NCBI GenBank assembly: GCA_017561665.1 | Contig: JAFZBQ010000002.1 | Coordinates: forward strand, 1 to 64,000 | Direction: 5' to 3' | DNA from: Bacteroidales bacterium | GTDB lineage: Bacteria; Bacteroidota; Bacteroidia; Bacteroidales; UBA932 | DNA length: 64,000 nucleotides | Part shown: piece by piece, positions 9,505-18,427 of the stretch | Position numbering within the stretch: position 1 is the stretch's first letter | How the letters are laid out: each line of letters opens with the position of its first letter | Made by a program: the position numbers and the translations under genes | The notes under the pieces: generated by a model | Seen by the model: only the letters and a program-made list of their open reading frames with translations | What the model was told of the DNA's origin: nothing | Database searches by the model: none

Positions 9505-10923
9505 TTACCGTTTAAAACAATTATCTGGGAAATTTACTAAAAAAACTCGTTCGGTGGCACGAGTAATTGCAGTATATAGCCATTTTATGTCGTCAATCGT
9601 GATTTCATCGCCCCAGAAGGGGTTATCGATATAGACACAGGGCCATCCCCCGCCCTGCGATTTGTGGCCGGTGATGGCGGTGGCATACTTGACCTGCAGC
9701 GCGTTGAAATACTTGTCTTCGCGCACCGCCTCGTAGCGTTTTTTCTTTACCGTGATATCCTCGTAATCGGCCCAGACACCTTCGAAAAGGGCGTTCTGCT
9801 GATCGGCCGTGAGAGCCGCCGCCTCGCTGGTGAGAGTGTCCAGAATTATCTTGGCGGTTATTTCCAGGTCGTCGTAGTCGGGGAAAGATATGGTCGCCTG
9901 GGCAAAGTGCAACCCGTAGCGCTCTTCGTATTTGGATATCTTCTTGAGACGGCCCATATCGCCGTTGGCAATAAAGAAATCCTCGTCCTCCACTTTTTCC
10001 AGAAACTGGTAGCAGTTCTTGACCACCATCAGCTTGTCGCCGCGGGTCAGCTGTTCTTCCCGGTAGAGCACCTGGGCGCGGATGCCGGCGTTGTAGCGGT
10101 TGGCCCGGCGGTTGCTGCGGGTAAGCACCACCACGTCGTCGAGGCCGTAGCGGCCGATATTGTCGCTCATGCTCTCTATCAGTTCGCTGCCGGAAATACG
10201 GGCGATGTCGTCAAAGCCCTCCAGCTCCAGCTGCGGCATTTTCAGCCGCCCTTCCCGCTCCATTTCGCGCAGGATGGTGGCGTTGTGCAGGATGCCGGAA
10301 GATTGCGCCTGCCGCATAACGGTGGTCAGGTCGGCGGTGTGGATATTGCCGAAGGCACTGCTCATAAAATCGATATCCAGCGCCGGGCTGGCGTCCATCC
10401 CGACGGGCGGCAGCTGGCCGCGGTCGCCTACGAAAATCATCTTGTTGCCGGGGGCAAAGCGGACGTATGTCACCAGGTCCTGCAGCAGGTCGCCGCTGCC
10501 GAAAACGTTTCCGCCGCCGTCGCCGTCTATAGTAATAAGCGAAGATTCGTCAATTATGAAGAAGGTGTCGCGGTGGCGGTTCACGTCCAGGGAGAACTTG
10601 CCGAAGCCGCCGCTGAGCGACTTCTGGCGGTAGATATGCTTGTGGATTGTGTAGGCCGGGAAGCCGGTGAAGCCGGACAATACCTTTGCGGCACGGCCGG
10701 TCGGGGCCAGCAGCACAAACTTGTACCGGTGCTGATGCAGCGCCTTGACGAAGGCGGCGATGGCGCTGGTCTTTCCGGTGCCGGCATAGCCCGCCACCAC
10801 CATAATATCGGAAGTAGGATCGCCGCCAAACTCTTCCAAAGCCTCGAACAACCGGCCCTGATCTTCGGTGGGTTCAAACGCCAGATTCAATCTCATCTCC
10901 TTCGCAAAACTCCCCGCCGCCAT
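9505..10923 (-). CDS. RecD-like/UvrD-C2 superfamily 1 DNA helicase
   Basis: 472 residues. Walker A is GYAGTGKTS (Lys51) near the N-terminus, with a Walker-B-like FFIIDESSLI and a GDRGQLPPVG motif III. The C-terminal UvrD_C_2-type part has ITGHKSQGGGW and YTAITRATERVFLV (motif VI arginine). These define the stand-alone ATP-dependent RecD2-like helicases common in Bacteroidota, short compared with true RecD2 (~700). Role: DNA unwinding or repair. The start at 10923 lies 3 bp after the stop of the TrkH gene. Confidence 0.88.
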   Translation of the reverse strand: MAAGSFAKEMRLNLAFEPTEDQGRLFEALEEFGGDPTSDIMVVAGYAGTGKTSAIAAFVKALHQHRYKFVLLAPTGRAAKVLSGFTGFPAYTIHKHIYRQKSLSGGFGKFSLDVNRHRDTFFIIDESSLITIDGDGGGNVFGSGDLLQDLVTYVRFAPGNKMIFVGDRGQLPPVGMDASPALDIDFMSSAFGNIHTADLTTVMRQAQSSGILHNATILREMEREGRLKMPQLELEGFDDIARISGSELIESMSDNIGRYGLDDVVVLTRSNRRANRYNAGIRAQVLYREEQLTRGDKLMVVKNCYQFLEKVEDEDFFIANGDMGRLKKISKYEERYGLHFAQATISFPDYDDLEITAKIILDTLTSEAAALTADQQNALFEGVWADYEDITVKKKRYEAVREDKYFNALQVKYATAITGHKSQGGGWPCVYIDNPFWGDEITIDDIKWLYTAITRATERVFLVNFPDNCFKR

Positions 10924-10926
10924 TTT

Positions 10927-12372
10927 TTATCGATTTTTAATTAAGAACAGGCCGAACACCGCGTAGATGCCGAGACGTCCGACAATCATCTCCAGCGGCA
11001 TTATTATCTTGGCCAGGACGGGCACGGAGGCATAATTTTCCATCGAACCGATGCTGCCGAAGGCAGGGCCGACATTGCCCACGCAGGCCAGGCTGCCGGT
11101 GAAGGAATCCACCAGGTCCATGCCGCACGCCGCATATATCAACGCGCAGAAGAACATAATTGTAAAGTACAGAATCACGAAAGATGTCACGCTGTTTACT
11201 ATGCTGGTATCGGTGTTCTGCCCGCCGATCTTGACACGCACCACCGCGTTGGGATGGATGGTAGCCATCACTTGCGCCCTGACCGACTTGAACAGCAGCA
11301 TAATGCGGTCGGCCTTGACACCGCCGGTGGTGGAGCCGGAGCAGCCGCACTGGATCATAAAGTAAAGCAGCACCGCAATGGCAAATGTGGGCCATATCGA
11401 TGTGTCGACCGTGGCCAGGCCGGTAGAGGAACCTATCGAAATTACGTTGAAGGCGGCCTGGTGCAGCGCCGTCAGCGGGTTGGTGTAAGTACCTGAAATC
11501 CAGAGTGTGATGAATACCGCCACGATACCGATGCCTATCGTCGCCAGGAAAAACTTGACCACCGGGTTGCGGAAGACACCGAAGTTGCGCCCCGCAATGG
11601 AGGCGTAAATCTGTCCGTAGTGGAGCGAACTGGCCAGCATAAAGAACATCGCGATTATCTCCACCCAGCGGGAGCCGAAGCTGCCGATGGAGGCGTTGCG
11701 GGTGCTGAATCCGCCGGTGGCCACGGCACTGAAGGCGTGGCAGATGGCGTCGAACACACTCATTCCCGCCAGCATAAACAACAACGCGCACAGCACCATC
11801 AGAGATATATAAATGGTGAGCACCACCCTCACTATCTTGTTGGAGTGGTAGTTGAAACTGCCGGCCGATACGTCGGAGACCTCCAGGTGGCGCATACGCA
11901 ACTTCACCGTGCCGGCCGACGGAAGGATTATCATCATGAATACCACCACTCCCAAGCCGCCTATAAAGTGGGTCGACTGGCGCCAGAAAAGCAGGCCTCG
12001 CGGCAGCGCCTCTATATCCTGAAGGATGGTGGCACCGGTGGCGGTAAAGCCGGAAGTGCTTTCGAACCAGGCGTTCTCGAGCGAGAATTCGCCGCCGTAC
12101 AGGGCGTACGGGATCAGGCCGAATACGCAGGAGAGGAACCAGGCGAAAAACAGTATCAGAAGGCCCTCCGCGGTGGTGATGCGGTTGGTTCCCTTGCCCA
12201 CGAAAATGATGGGAAGAATGCCGACCACCAAAGTCAGGAAGCCGCTGAGCAGCAGAGGCGAAAAGGCCGAGTCAAACTTGTAGTATGCCGACACCGCCGC
12301 CGACAGAAACATAAAGCCGGCGTCAACCAGAAGCGCCAGTCCTATGTTCTTGGTTATGACCCGGAGATTCAT
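10927..12372 (-). CDS. trkH: TrkH-family potassium uptake protein, channel subunit
   Basis: 481 residues with about ten hydrophobic segments. Repeated selectivity-filter-like signatures of the Trk/Ktr family are visible: WFESTSGFTATGAT, CHAFSAVATGGFST, SSTGLATVD and ACVGNVGPAFGS, plus a GGVKADRI motif. It forms the K+-conducting inner-membrane subunit and normally works with the NAD-binding subunit TrkA, which is not in the window. Its start codon (12370-12372) directly abuts the stop of the HAMP-containing gene, so expression is probably coupled. Confidence 0.93.
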   Translation of the reverse strand: MNLRVITKNIGLALLVDAGFMFLSAAVSAYYKFDSAFSPLLLSGFLTLVVGILPIIFVGKGTNRITTAEGLLILFFAWFLSCVFGLIPYALYGGEFSLENAWFESTSGFTATGATILQDIEALPRGLLFWRQSTHFIGGLGVVVFMMIILPSAGTVKLRMRHLEVSDVSAGSFNYHSNKIVRVVLTIYISLMVLCALLFMLAGMSVFDAICHAFSAVATGGFSTRNASIGSFGSRWVEIIAMFFMLASSLHYGQIYASIAGRNFGVFRNPVVKFFLATIGIGIVAVFITLWISGTYTNPLTALHQAAFNVISIGSSTGLATVDTSIWPTFAIAVLLYFMIQCGCSGSTTGGVKADRIMLLFKSVRAQVMATIHPNAVVRVKIGGQNTDTSIVNSVTSFVILYFTIMFFCALIYAACGMDLVDSFTGSLACVGNVGPAFGSIGSMENYASVPVLAKIIMPLEMIVGRLGIYAVFGLFLIKNR

Positions 12373-13215
12373 CTATGACTTTTTCTGGACCGATTTGTGG
12401 TCTTCTATAAGGTCGCGGACGTTGCTGTTCAGTTGGTCTATTTCATCTCCGTTATTGTCCACCTCAACATTATAGTCCTTACGGTAGCTGCGGTAGCCCT
12501 GGATTCCCTTGCTTATCTTTATGAGCGGGGTCAGGATGTAGAAGTTTATGAAATAGTTGAACAGCAGCACCAGCAGCAGACCCACCACCACAGATGCGAT
12601 GGCCGGGGTGATGCTGCGGTAGAAGGTGGCGTCCACCTTCTTTGAATTGTCGATAAGGGCATCCTGGCTGGCGTTGGTCAGGCTCTGGATATAGTTCCTC
12701 AGCTTGATGTAATAGGGCTGCAGCCGCTCGAAATACCATTCCTGGCGGGTAGTCGGGTCTTCCTGCACTATCTCACGTCCCTCGCCGAGCACCTGCATAT
12801 AGGCGGTGTAGGCCAGCAGCACGCTGTCGGCCAGGTTGCGCTCGTTATAAGTTGTGCGGGAGGTGAAGGAGCGGCGCATATCCTCCATCGTCTGGGAGAA
12901 TTCCTCCACAAAGCGGGCGTTTTGCGCCGGGTGGATCTGGTCGGCCGAGAGGGCCTCTTCCCCACCTTCGTATTCAGAAATTGCATTCAACACCTCAAGA
13001 TTATAGTCCTCGGTGAGCATTATAAGGTCACGGCCTATGTTCACGCTGTTTACGTTGTCTCCGATCTGCTGGGTCAGCACCCTGTTCATACGGGTGAATT
13101 CGTAGAGAGAGACGATACTTGAGAAAAACAGGATGAACGCAATCACGGCAAAACCGGCGCGGACCTTGCGCCTTACGCTGCTCTTGCGGCCCTTTTCTGT
13201 TGATTTTCTTTTCAT
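12373..13215 (-). CDS. Membrane sensor-like protein with periplasmic helical bundle and HAMP domain
   Basis: The start at 13215 (MKRKSTEKG) is chosen because a basic N-terminus followed by a membrane helix (VIAFILFFSSIVSLY) begins there. The product is 280 residues. A long helical periplasmic segment of about 160 residues resembles the four-helix-bundle sensor of chemoreceptors. A second membrane helix follows (ITPAIASVVVGLLLVLLFNYF), then a HAMP-like segment (LTPLIKISKGIQGYRS to EIDQLNSNVRDLIED). It ends there with no kinase, cyclase or methyl-accepting output domain, so it may work through a partner. A CAAATTTA element (TAAATTTG on this strand) at 13221-13228 lies only 5 bp before the ATG. 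Confidence 0.7.
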   Translation of the reverse strand: MKRKSTEKGRKSSVRRKVRAGFAVIAFILFFSSIVSLYEFTRMNRVLTQQIGDNVNSVNIGRDLIMLTEDYNLEVLNAISEYEGGEEALSADQIHPAQNARFVEEFSQTMEDMRRSFTSRTTYNERNLADSVLLAYTAYMQVLGEGREIVQEDPTTRQEWYFERLQPYYIKLRNYIQSLTNASQDALIDNSKKVDATFYRSITPAIASVVVGLLLVLLFNYFINFYILTPLIKISKGIQGYRSYRKDYNVEVDNNGDEIDQLNSNVRDLIEDHKSVQKKS

Positions 13216-13220
13216 AAACG

Positions 13221-13228
13221 CAAATTTA
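13221..13228 (-). promoter_or_regulatory. Putative -7 promoter element for the HAMP gene (near-leaderless)
   Basis: The complementary strand reads TAAATTTG, matching the Bacteroidota -7 consensus TAnnTTTG. The ATG of the HAMP gene begins at 13215, so transcription would start at about the start codon. Confidence 0.4.
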
Positions 13229-13280
13229 CACAAAAAAATGTAAGAATTTGATGACATTTGCATTTAATAATCGAATTGCA

Positions 13281-13796
13281 ATGGACGGTATCGAAGCTTT
13301 GGAAAGAGCCTATAAGAGAGACGGGGCGTATCTACTGTCGGTGTGCAGGCGTTACGTACGTGACGCAGCCACTGCGCAGGATATGTTCCAGGACGGCTTT
13401 GTGAGCGCGTATACCAACTGGAGCAAGTTCTCCGACCGCGGTCCGGGCAGCCTCAAGGCGTGGCTGGCCCGCATCATGGCCAATACCTGCCTGATGTATC
13501 TGCGCAAGAAAGATCCGATGCGCGAGGCGGACGACATCAGCCAGATCGGCTTCAAGACCGTGTCGGACGAAAGCCTGGCAGGGAGCATCGCCGGCGTCAG
13601 GGACGAAGATCTGTACAATATGATTCTCTCGCTCCCCGATAACGAGCGCACGGTGCTCAATATGTTTGTGTTCGAGGGGTTCTCCCACAAGGAGATCGCC
13701 TCGCTGCTGGGAATAAAGGAAAGTGCCTCTGCAATGAGGTTTTACAGGGCCAAGGCACACCTGGCCGAGATGATTGAAAAATATGAAAAACGATAA
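13281..13796 (+). CDS. ECF-type RNA polymerase sigma factor
   Basis: 171 residues from the ATG at 13281; an in-frame ATG at 13251 would add ten residues. Sigma region 2 is visible in LERAYKRDGAYLLSVCRRYV, DMFQDGFVSAYTNWSKF and AWLARIMANTCLMYLRKK. Region 4 is LPDNERTVLNMFVFEGFSHKEIASLLGIKESASAMRFYRAKAHL, split here at the helix-turn-helix HKEIASLLGI. It is transcribed divergently from the HAMP gene and is followed directly by an anti-sigma / outer-membrane fusion gene, the usual partner. It should redirect RNA polymerase to a small envelope-related regulon and probably its own operon. A GACATTTG sequence at 13253-13260 is a near -7 match favouring the 13281 start. Confidence 0.92.
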   Translation: MDGIEALERAYKRDGAYLLSVCRRYVRDAATAQDMFQDGFVSAYTNWSKFSDRGPGSLKAWLARIMANTCLMYLRKKDPMREADDISQIGFKTVSDESLAGSIAGVRDEDLYNMILSLPDNERTVLNMFVFEGFSHKEIASLLGIKESASAMRFYRAKAHLAEMIEKYEKR

Positions 13797-13797
13797 T

Positions 13798-15075
13798 ATG
13801 AAGAAAGATTGGACAGATTTGCTCAGGGAGAAACTGGAGAATTACGCTCCGGACGTTCCCGAGGCAAGTTTCGAAGAGATTCGGAAGAAGATGCTGGCAG
13901 CGGGAGCCGGAGCAGGTGTTGGTGCGGATGCGCCTAAGAGGGCGTCCGTGCCGATGCGTCGCGGCCTGAAATGGGTTGCGGCAGCCGCTTCGCTGGCGGC
14001 CGTGGTGGCCGGCGGTGCACTGCTGCTTCGCGACCGTTCAGCTCAACAGTCTTCCGGGCTGGCAGATGCCGGTGTTCAGGAGGTCGTATCTGCAGAAAAT
14101 ACTGCTGATGAGACGGCTCCTGTTTCGGAAGAAACAATCCCCGCACAGGATGTTATTCAGGAAGTTTCAGCGCCAAGTAACAATGCTGTTAAACCAACTG
14201 TAGTAAAGCCTATAAGCATCGTTAAAAAGGACGTTCAACCCCTTCTGGCAGATGCCGGAAATGCGGCTGAAGATTCTGCTCCGGCAGAGGATGTCACCTC
14301 CGTTCCGGACACCGAAAAGAGTGAGTCCAAGAGTGCCGAGGCCGGCCAGTCAGAGACCTCCGTTCAAGAGTCCAAGACCGCTGCCGAGTCAATCCGGAAC
14401 ATAGGCCTCGCAGACCTGGATGGCGACCCGTTTGCAGAGCCCGTAGAGCCCGTCCGTAAGCAACTCAAGCGCTTCTCGCTGGGTGCATCGGGCATCCTGG
14501 CAGCCAACGCATCCGCCCGCGGCGACAAAGCCAATCCCAACGACCTGAGCGTGACCACCGACCGCCTGGGCAACAAGTACTTCGATTTCGGTGCCCCCGA
14601 AATACAATATCACTACACCGCACCCGTCTCCGGCGGTATATCTCTTAGATACCACTTTACCAACCAATTCTACGCCGAGACGGGTTTGCGGTTTACATAT
14701 CTGCGTACGTGGGTGACTCCTTCCGGGGCCCAGCAGAACCTGCTGTTTGCCGGCATTCCCGTGGGTCTGGGTGCAAAGTTCGCCAGCCTGGGCAACTTCG
14801 ACCTCTACGGGTCGGCCTACGGCATGGGTTCCAAGTGCATCTACGGCAGCGAGACCAGCAACTACCCCACCAACTACACCTCGCTGGACGAGATTCCGCT
14901 GATGTGGAGCGTGGGCATCTCCCCCGGTGCCGAGTACCATATCACCCCGCTGGTCGGTCTTTACGCAGAACCGACCCTCTCGTACTACTTCAAGAACGAG
15001 AAGGCCCCCAACACCCTCTACAAAGACAACCCCCTCTACTTCACCGTCAACATCGGCGTGAGGTTCAATATGTAG
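13798..15075 (+). CDS. Envelope-spanning anti-sigma factor: cytoplasmic domain, inner-membrane helix, periplasmic linker, OM beta-barrel
   Basis: 425 residues from the ATG at 13798, 1 bp after the sigma stop; an alternative ATG at 13783 overlaps the sigma gene. The N-terminal ~45 residues (MKKDWTDLLREKLENYAPD, EASFEEIRKKM) look like a small cytosolic anti-sigma helix pair. A single membrane helix follows (KWVAAAASLAAVVAGGALLL). Then comes ~150 residues of Pro/Ala/Glu/Ser-rich, low-complexity linker, enough to cross the periplasm. The last ~200 residues (FSLGASGILAANA, YHYTAPVSGGISLRY to YFTVNIGVRFNM) have alternating beta strands ending in a C-terminal aromatic strand, as in 8-stranded OM barrels (OMP_b-brl family). 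This is the architecture reported for dual membrane-spanning anti-sigma (Dma) proteins of Bacteroides. It likely sequesters the upstream sigma factor and reports outer-membrane state. Confidence 0.82.
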   Translation: MKKDWTDLLREKLENYAPDVPEASFEEIRKKMLAAGAGAGVGADAPKRASVPMRRGLKWVAAAASLAAVVAGGALLLRDRSAQQSSGLADAGVQEVVSAENTADETAPVSEETIPAQDVIQEVSAPSNNAVKPTVVKPISIVKKDVQPLLADAGNAAEDSAPAEDVTSVPDTEKSESKSAEAGQSETSVQESKTAAESIRNIGLADLDGDPFAEPVEPVRKQLKRFSLGASGILAANASARGDKANPNDLSVTTDRLGNKYFDFGAPEIQYHYTAPVSGGISLRYHFTNQFYAETGLRFTYLRTWVTPSGAQQNLLFAGIPVGLGAKFASLGNFDLYGSAYGMGSKCIYGSETSNYPTNYTSLDEIPLMWSVGISPGAEYHITPLVGLYAEPTLSYYFKNEKAPNTLYKDNPLYFTVNIGVRFNM

Positions 15076-15079
15076 AGCG

Positions 15080-15170
15080 GGCGCTCCTACCGGTCCATCT
15101 CTTGGACCTGTAGCGCCGAAAACCCTATCTCAGCGGTCCTACCGGTCCACCATCTGGACCGGTAGCGCTG
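15080..15170. repeat. Paired REP-like palindromes (two copies)
   Basis: Copies at about 15080-15117 and 15133-15170. Each is an imperfect palindrome built around CGGTCCA...TGGACC with GCGCT/AGCGC ends. The spacer AAAACCCTATCT is the reverse of the GGGTTT spacer seen in the pairs at 42.7, 49.1 and 50.6 kb, so this pair is in the opposite orientation. It lies in the 227-bp gap between two converging genes. Nothing else is evident in 15171-15302 apart from a short inverted CGCAAGGGA pair near 15238-15261. Confidence 0.75.
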
Positions 15171-15302
15171 TTTATAGCGCGGCGTTCGCCGTCCGTGGCA
15201 CCCATACCTCTGGCTATCAGCATATTGTAACATTTCCCTTGCGCATTTTGACGCAAGGGAGATTGCATAATGTACTGTAAATCAGCGGGATTGCTGCCAC
15301 GC

Positions 15303-16430
15303 TTATCGCCGGACGGAATCGTACATCACCGAAGCGATGCGGGAGGCGGCGCCGGGGGTGCCGAAGGCCTGGCGGACGGCGGCGTAATCGGCAAGCATCG
15401 CGGCGCGATAGTCGGCGTTGCCGGTCAGGCGCAGGATCTCCTCCGAGATGGCCTCCGGTGTGCATTTATCCTGCAACAATTCCTTGAAAATAAGTTTATT
15501 GGCGATTAGATTGGCGAGGCTCACATACGGCACTTTAAGAATCGATATCGCTATCTTGAAGCTGAGCGGATTCATACCGTAGCAGACAACCTGCGGCGTG
15601 CCGATGATGGCGGCTTCGAGGCTGGCGGTGCCAGATGCTACCGCTGCGGCGGCGCTGTGGCGGAGCAGTGAGTAGGCTTGACCGTACACCACGCGGATTC
15701 CCATACTGGCGTCCGCTTCCTTATCTGCTGATGCTTGGTTGGCACTGCCAAAGAATTTCTCATAGACATCCTCTCTCAGCCCCGGCGCGCCGGCGATGAC
15801 GAACTGAAAGGCCGAAAGCCGGGGATCCCGTGCCAACTCGCGGAACCTCGGCGCCAGAAACTTTATCTCCTGCAGCCGGCTGCCGGGCAGCAGCGCTACT
15901 ATCGGCTTATCTTCCAAGCCATTGGCGCGCAGGAATTCTTCGCGAGAAGGCGCCGCCTGCAGTGCCGTTTCTATACTGTCAATCAGAGGATTACCTTCGT
16001 AAACCGGCTCGATGCCGCGAGAGCGGAACCATTCGACCTCAAAGGGAAAAATCACGAACAGCTTGTCGACATAGCGCTTCAGAAACTCCACGCGCCTTTC
16101 GCGAGAAGCCCAAACTTTGGGCGCGATGTAATAGAAGACCTTGAAACCGGCGTCATGGGCGAACCGGGCGATCTTCAGGTTGAAGCCGGGATAGTCTACG
16201 AGGATGACCACATCGGGACACCAGGCAAGGATATCGGCCTTGCACATAGCCAGGTTGCGGCGTATGCGCCCTGCCTTGGCAATCACCTCCACGATGCCCA
16301 TCACCGCCTCCATCTTATCGCTGCCCCATAAGCGGAAATCGGCCTGCGGGTCGCGCTGCAAAAGGCCCTGCATCAGCAGAGAGGCGTGCATGTCGCCGGA
16401 GGCTTCACCCGCTATAAGGTAGTATTTCAT
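15303..16430 (-). CDS. lpxB: Lipid-A-disaccharide synthase
   Basis: 375 residues, the family's normal size. The N-terminus YYLIAGEASGDMHASLLMQGL is the LpxB signature (GEASGD); further matches are YYIAPKVWASRERR, ALLPGSRLQEIKFLAP and a C-terminal SGTASLEAAIIGTPQVV. It condenses UDP-2,3-diacylglucosamine with lipid X to make the lipid A disaccharide at the inner membrane. It follows surE by 6 bp on the same strand. Confidence 0.95.
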   Translation of the reverse strand: MKYYLIAGEASGDMHASLLMQGLLQRDPQADFRLWGSDKMEAVMGIVEVIAKAGRIRRNLAMCKADILAWCPDVVILVDYPGFNLKIARFAHDAGFKVFYYIAPKVWASRERRVEFLKRYVDKLFVIFPFEVEWFRSRGIEPVYEGNPLIDSIETALQAAPSREEFLRANGLEDKPIVALLPGSRLQEIKFLAPRFRELARDPRLSAFQFVIAGAPGLREDVYEKFFGSANQASADKEADASMGIRVVYGQAYSLLRHSAAAAVASGTASLEAAIIGTPQVVCYGMNPLSFKIAISILKVPYVSLANLIANKLIFKELLQDKCTPEAISEEILRLTGNADYRAAMLADYAAVRQAFGTPGAASRIASVMYDSVRR

Positions 16431-16436
16431 CGGGGT

Positions 16437-17234
16437 TTATTCAAAGTCCCAGCGCCCGGAAAGGCGCTCCAGTTCGGCATAGTCGGTGGTGTCGACGGTA
16501 TGGGGGACGATTGTGATATAGCCGTCGTGCACCAGCATATGGTCGTCGGCAATTTCTGCGCCGCCCGCCAGGTTCAGGAATTCGCCCACCATCCAGTAGA
16601 TTTCGCGGCCGCGCGGATCGATTTCGCGCACGAACTCCTTGTGCCAGCGGCCGCGGCCCTGACGGGCCATTGTGATGCCGCGCACCTGCTCCGGCGAGAT
16701 ATCGGGGAAGTTGATGTTCAGGAATGTTCCGGCCTTGGGCGGAGAGTCAAAGAAACGGTCCATTATGTCGTCCAGATAGTAATCTATAATGGAAAAGTCG
16801 GGGAATTCGTCGTGCGTGTCAATAGAAAAACCGATGGAGGGGATGCCGTACAGCGCGCCCTCCTTGGTGGCGCCCAGCGTGCCGGAATAGATTGCCGCCG
16901 CCGATGCGTTGCTGCCGTGATTGATGCCGGAAATGAGCAGGTCGGGCATCCGGCCCTCGTCTATGAACATATTGATGCCCATCTTGGCGCAGTCGCACGG
17001 CGTGCCGTCCAGGGTATAGACGCGGGCCATTCCCAGATCTTCTTCTGCCTCGATGTTATGAAGATGCTTCAGATGCAGCGGCCGGTCCATTGTAAGGGAG
17101 GCCGATTTGGCGCTCTGCGGCTCCTTGGGCGCAACCACGGTGACATCGCCGTAGCGGCGGAAAAGGTTTGCCAGGTGCATCAGTCCTACTGCATTGATTG
17201 AATCGTCGTTAATGAGAAGAATCTCCCGCGTCAT
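16437..17234 (-). CDS. surE: 5'/3'-nucleotidase SurE
   Basis: 265 residues. The N-terminal metal site ILLINDDSINAVGL has the Asp10-Asp11 pair (usual NDDG has Ser in place of Gly here). The Ser of SAKSASLT and Asn of LISGINHGSN complete the SurE metal centre; YSGTLGATKEGALYGIPS is also typical. It dephosphorylates nucleoside monophosphates and is expected in the cytoplasm. Six bases separate it from lpxB. It diverges from gapA across a 111-bp AT-rich promoter region. Confidence 0.93.
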   Translation of the reverse strand: MTREILLINDDSINAVGLMHLANLFRRYGDVTVVAPKEPQSAKSASLTMDRPLHLKHLHNIEAEEDLGMARVYTLDGTPCDCAKMGINMFIDEGRMPDLLISGINHGSNASAAAIYSGTLGATKEGALYGIPSIGFSIDTHDEFPDFSIIDYYLDDIMDRFFDSPPKAGTFLNINFPDISPEQVRGITMARQGRGRWHKEFVREIDPRGREIYWMVGEFLNLAGGAEIADDHMLVHDGYITIVPHTVDTTDYAELERLSGRWDFE

Positions 17235-17281
17235 AATATAGCAAATAAATCTTAATTCTTATCGCAAAGATAAATTTTTAT

Positions 17282-17289
17282 TATATTTG
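17282..17289 (+). promoter_or_regulatory. gapA -7 promoter element
   Basis: TATATTTG matches the TAnnTTTG -7 consensus. It is 56 bp before the gapA start, in the otherwise AT-rich surE-gapA gap. No convincing -33 TTTG is visible. Confidence 0.55.
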
Positions 17290-17345
17290 CACCTCCTTAA
17301 AAAGGCAATTATTTTTTAGTTCAATTATTCTTATAAATCATTAAA

Positions 17346-18374
17346 ATGACAAACGTAGCAATTAACGGTTTTGGCCGTATCGGTCGTCTCGCATTCCGTC
17401 AGATGTTCGAGGCTGAAGGTTATGAAGTAGTAGCAATCAACGACTTGACAAGTCCCAAGATGCTCGCTCACCTGCTGAAGTATGACACAGCTCAGGGTGG
17501 TTTCGCCGGCAAGTTCGGTGAAGGCAAGCACACTGTAGAGGCTGGTGAGGACTTCATCGTAGTTGATGGCAAGAAGATCACCATCTACGCTAAGCCCAAC
17601 GCAGCTGAACTCCCTTGGGGCGAGCTCAATGTTGACGTTGTTCTCGAGTGCACCGGTTTCTATACTTCCAAAGAGAAATCAATGGCCCACATCCAGGCCG
17701 GCGCAAAGAAGGTCGTTATCTCCGCTCCTGCAGGCAACGATCTGCCCACCATCGTTTACAATGTAAACCACAAGACTCTGACTCCCGCCGACAACGTTAT
17801 TTCTGCAGCATCCTGCACCACCAACTGCCTGGCTCCCATGGCAGCTGCTCTTAACAAATACGCTCCCATCCAGAGCGGTATCATGAGCACCATCCACGCT
17901 TACACCGGTGACCAGATGATTCTGGACGGTCCTCAGCGTAAGGGTGACCTCCGCCGCAGCCGTGCAGGCGCAATGAACATCGTTCCCAACAGCACAGGTG
18001 CTGCCAAGGCCATCGGTCTGGTAATCCCCGAGCTCAACGGCAAACTTATCGGTTCCGCTCAGCGCGTTCCTACTATGACCGGTTCCACCACTATCCTGGT
18101 TGCAGTTGTCAAGGGTAAAGACGTTACCGTAGAGGGCATCAACGCCGCTATGAAGGCTGCAGGCACCGAGAGCTTCGGTTACACCGAGGATCAGATCGTT
18201 TCCAGCGATGTTATCGGTATGAAGTTCGGTTCCCTGTTCGATGCAACCCAGACAATGGTAAGCAAGATCGACGACGATACCTATCAGGTACAGGTTGTTT
18301 CCTGGTACGACAACGAGAACTCCTATACTTCTCAGATGGTTCGCACCATCAAGTACCTCGCCGAGCTGAAATAG
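17346..18374 (+). CDS. gapA: Glyceraldehyde-3-phosphate dehydrogenase, type I
   Basis: 342 residues. The NAD-binding Rossmann start is [14 protein letters not shown] with the adenosine-ribose Asp33. The catalytic loop [12 protein letters not shown] has Cys157, and the general-base His is in [27 protein letters not shown] is the conserved C-terminal segment. It is a glycolytic/gluconeogenic enzyme in the cytoplasm. Codon use is more T-ending and even than in the neighbours (for example repeated GTT, GCT, TCC), as expected for a highly expressed gene. It is monocistronic, with a -7 element upstream and a strong terminator 24 bp after the stop. Confidence 0.97.
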   Translation: MTNVAINGFGRIGRLAFRQMFEAEGYEVVAINDLTSPKMLAHLLKYDTAQGGFAGKFGEGKHTVEAGEDFIVVDGKKITIYAKPNAAELPWGELNVDVVLECTGFYTSKEKSMAHIQAGAKKVVISAPAGNDLPTIVYNVNHKTLTPADNVISAASCTTNCLAPMAAALNKYAPIQSGIMSTIHAYTGDQMILDGPQRKGDLRRSRAGAMNIVPNSTGAAKAIGLVIPELNGKLIGSAQRVPTMTGSTTILVAVVKGKDVTVEGINAAMKAAGTESFGYTEDQIVSSDVIGMKFGSLFDATQTMVSKIDDDTYQVQVVSWYDNENSYTSQMVRTIKYLAELK

Positions 18375-18398
18375 TTTTAGCTACGATATCGTACAGAA

Positions 18399-18426
18399 CG
18401 GCTCCCGAACTCCGGGAGCCGTTTTT
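18399..18426 (+). terminator. Rho-independent terminator of gapA
   Basis: A perfect 9-bp stem (CGGCTCCCG / CGGGAGCCG) with a 5-nt loop AACTC is followed by a T-run (TTTTT). Confidence 0.9.
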
Positions 18427-18427
18427 G

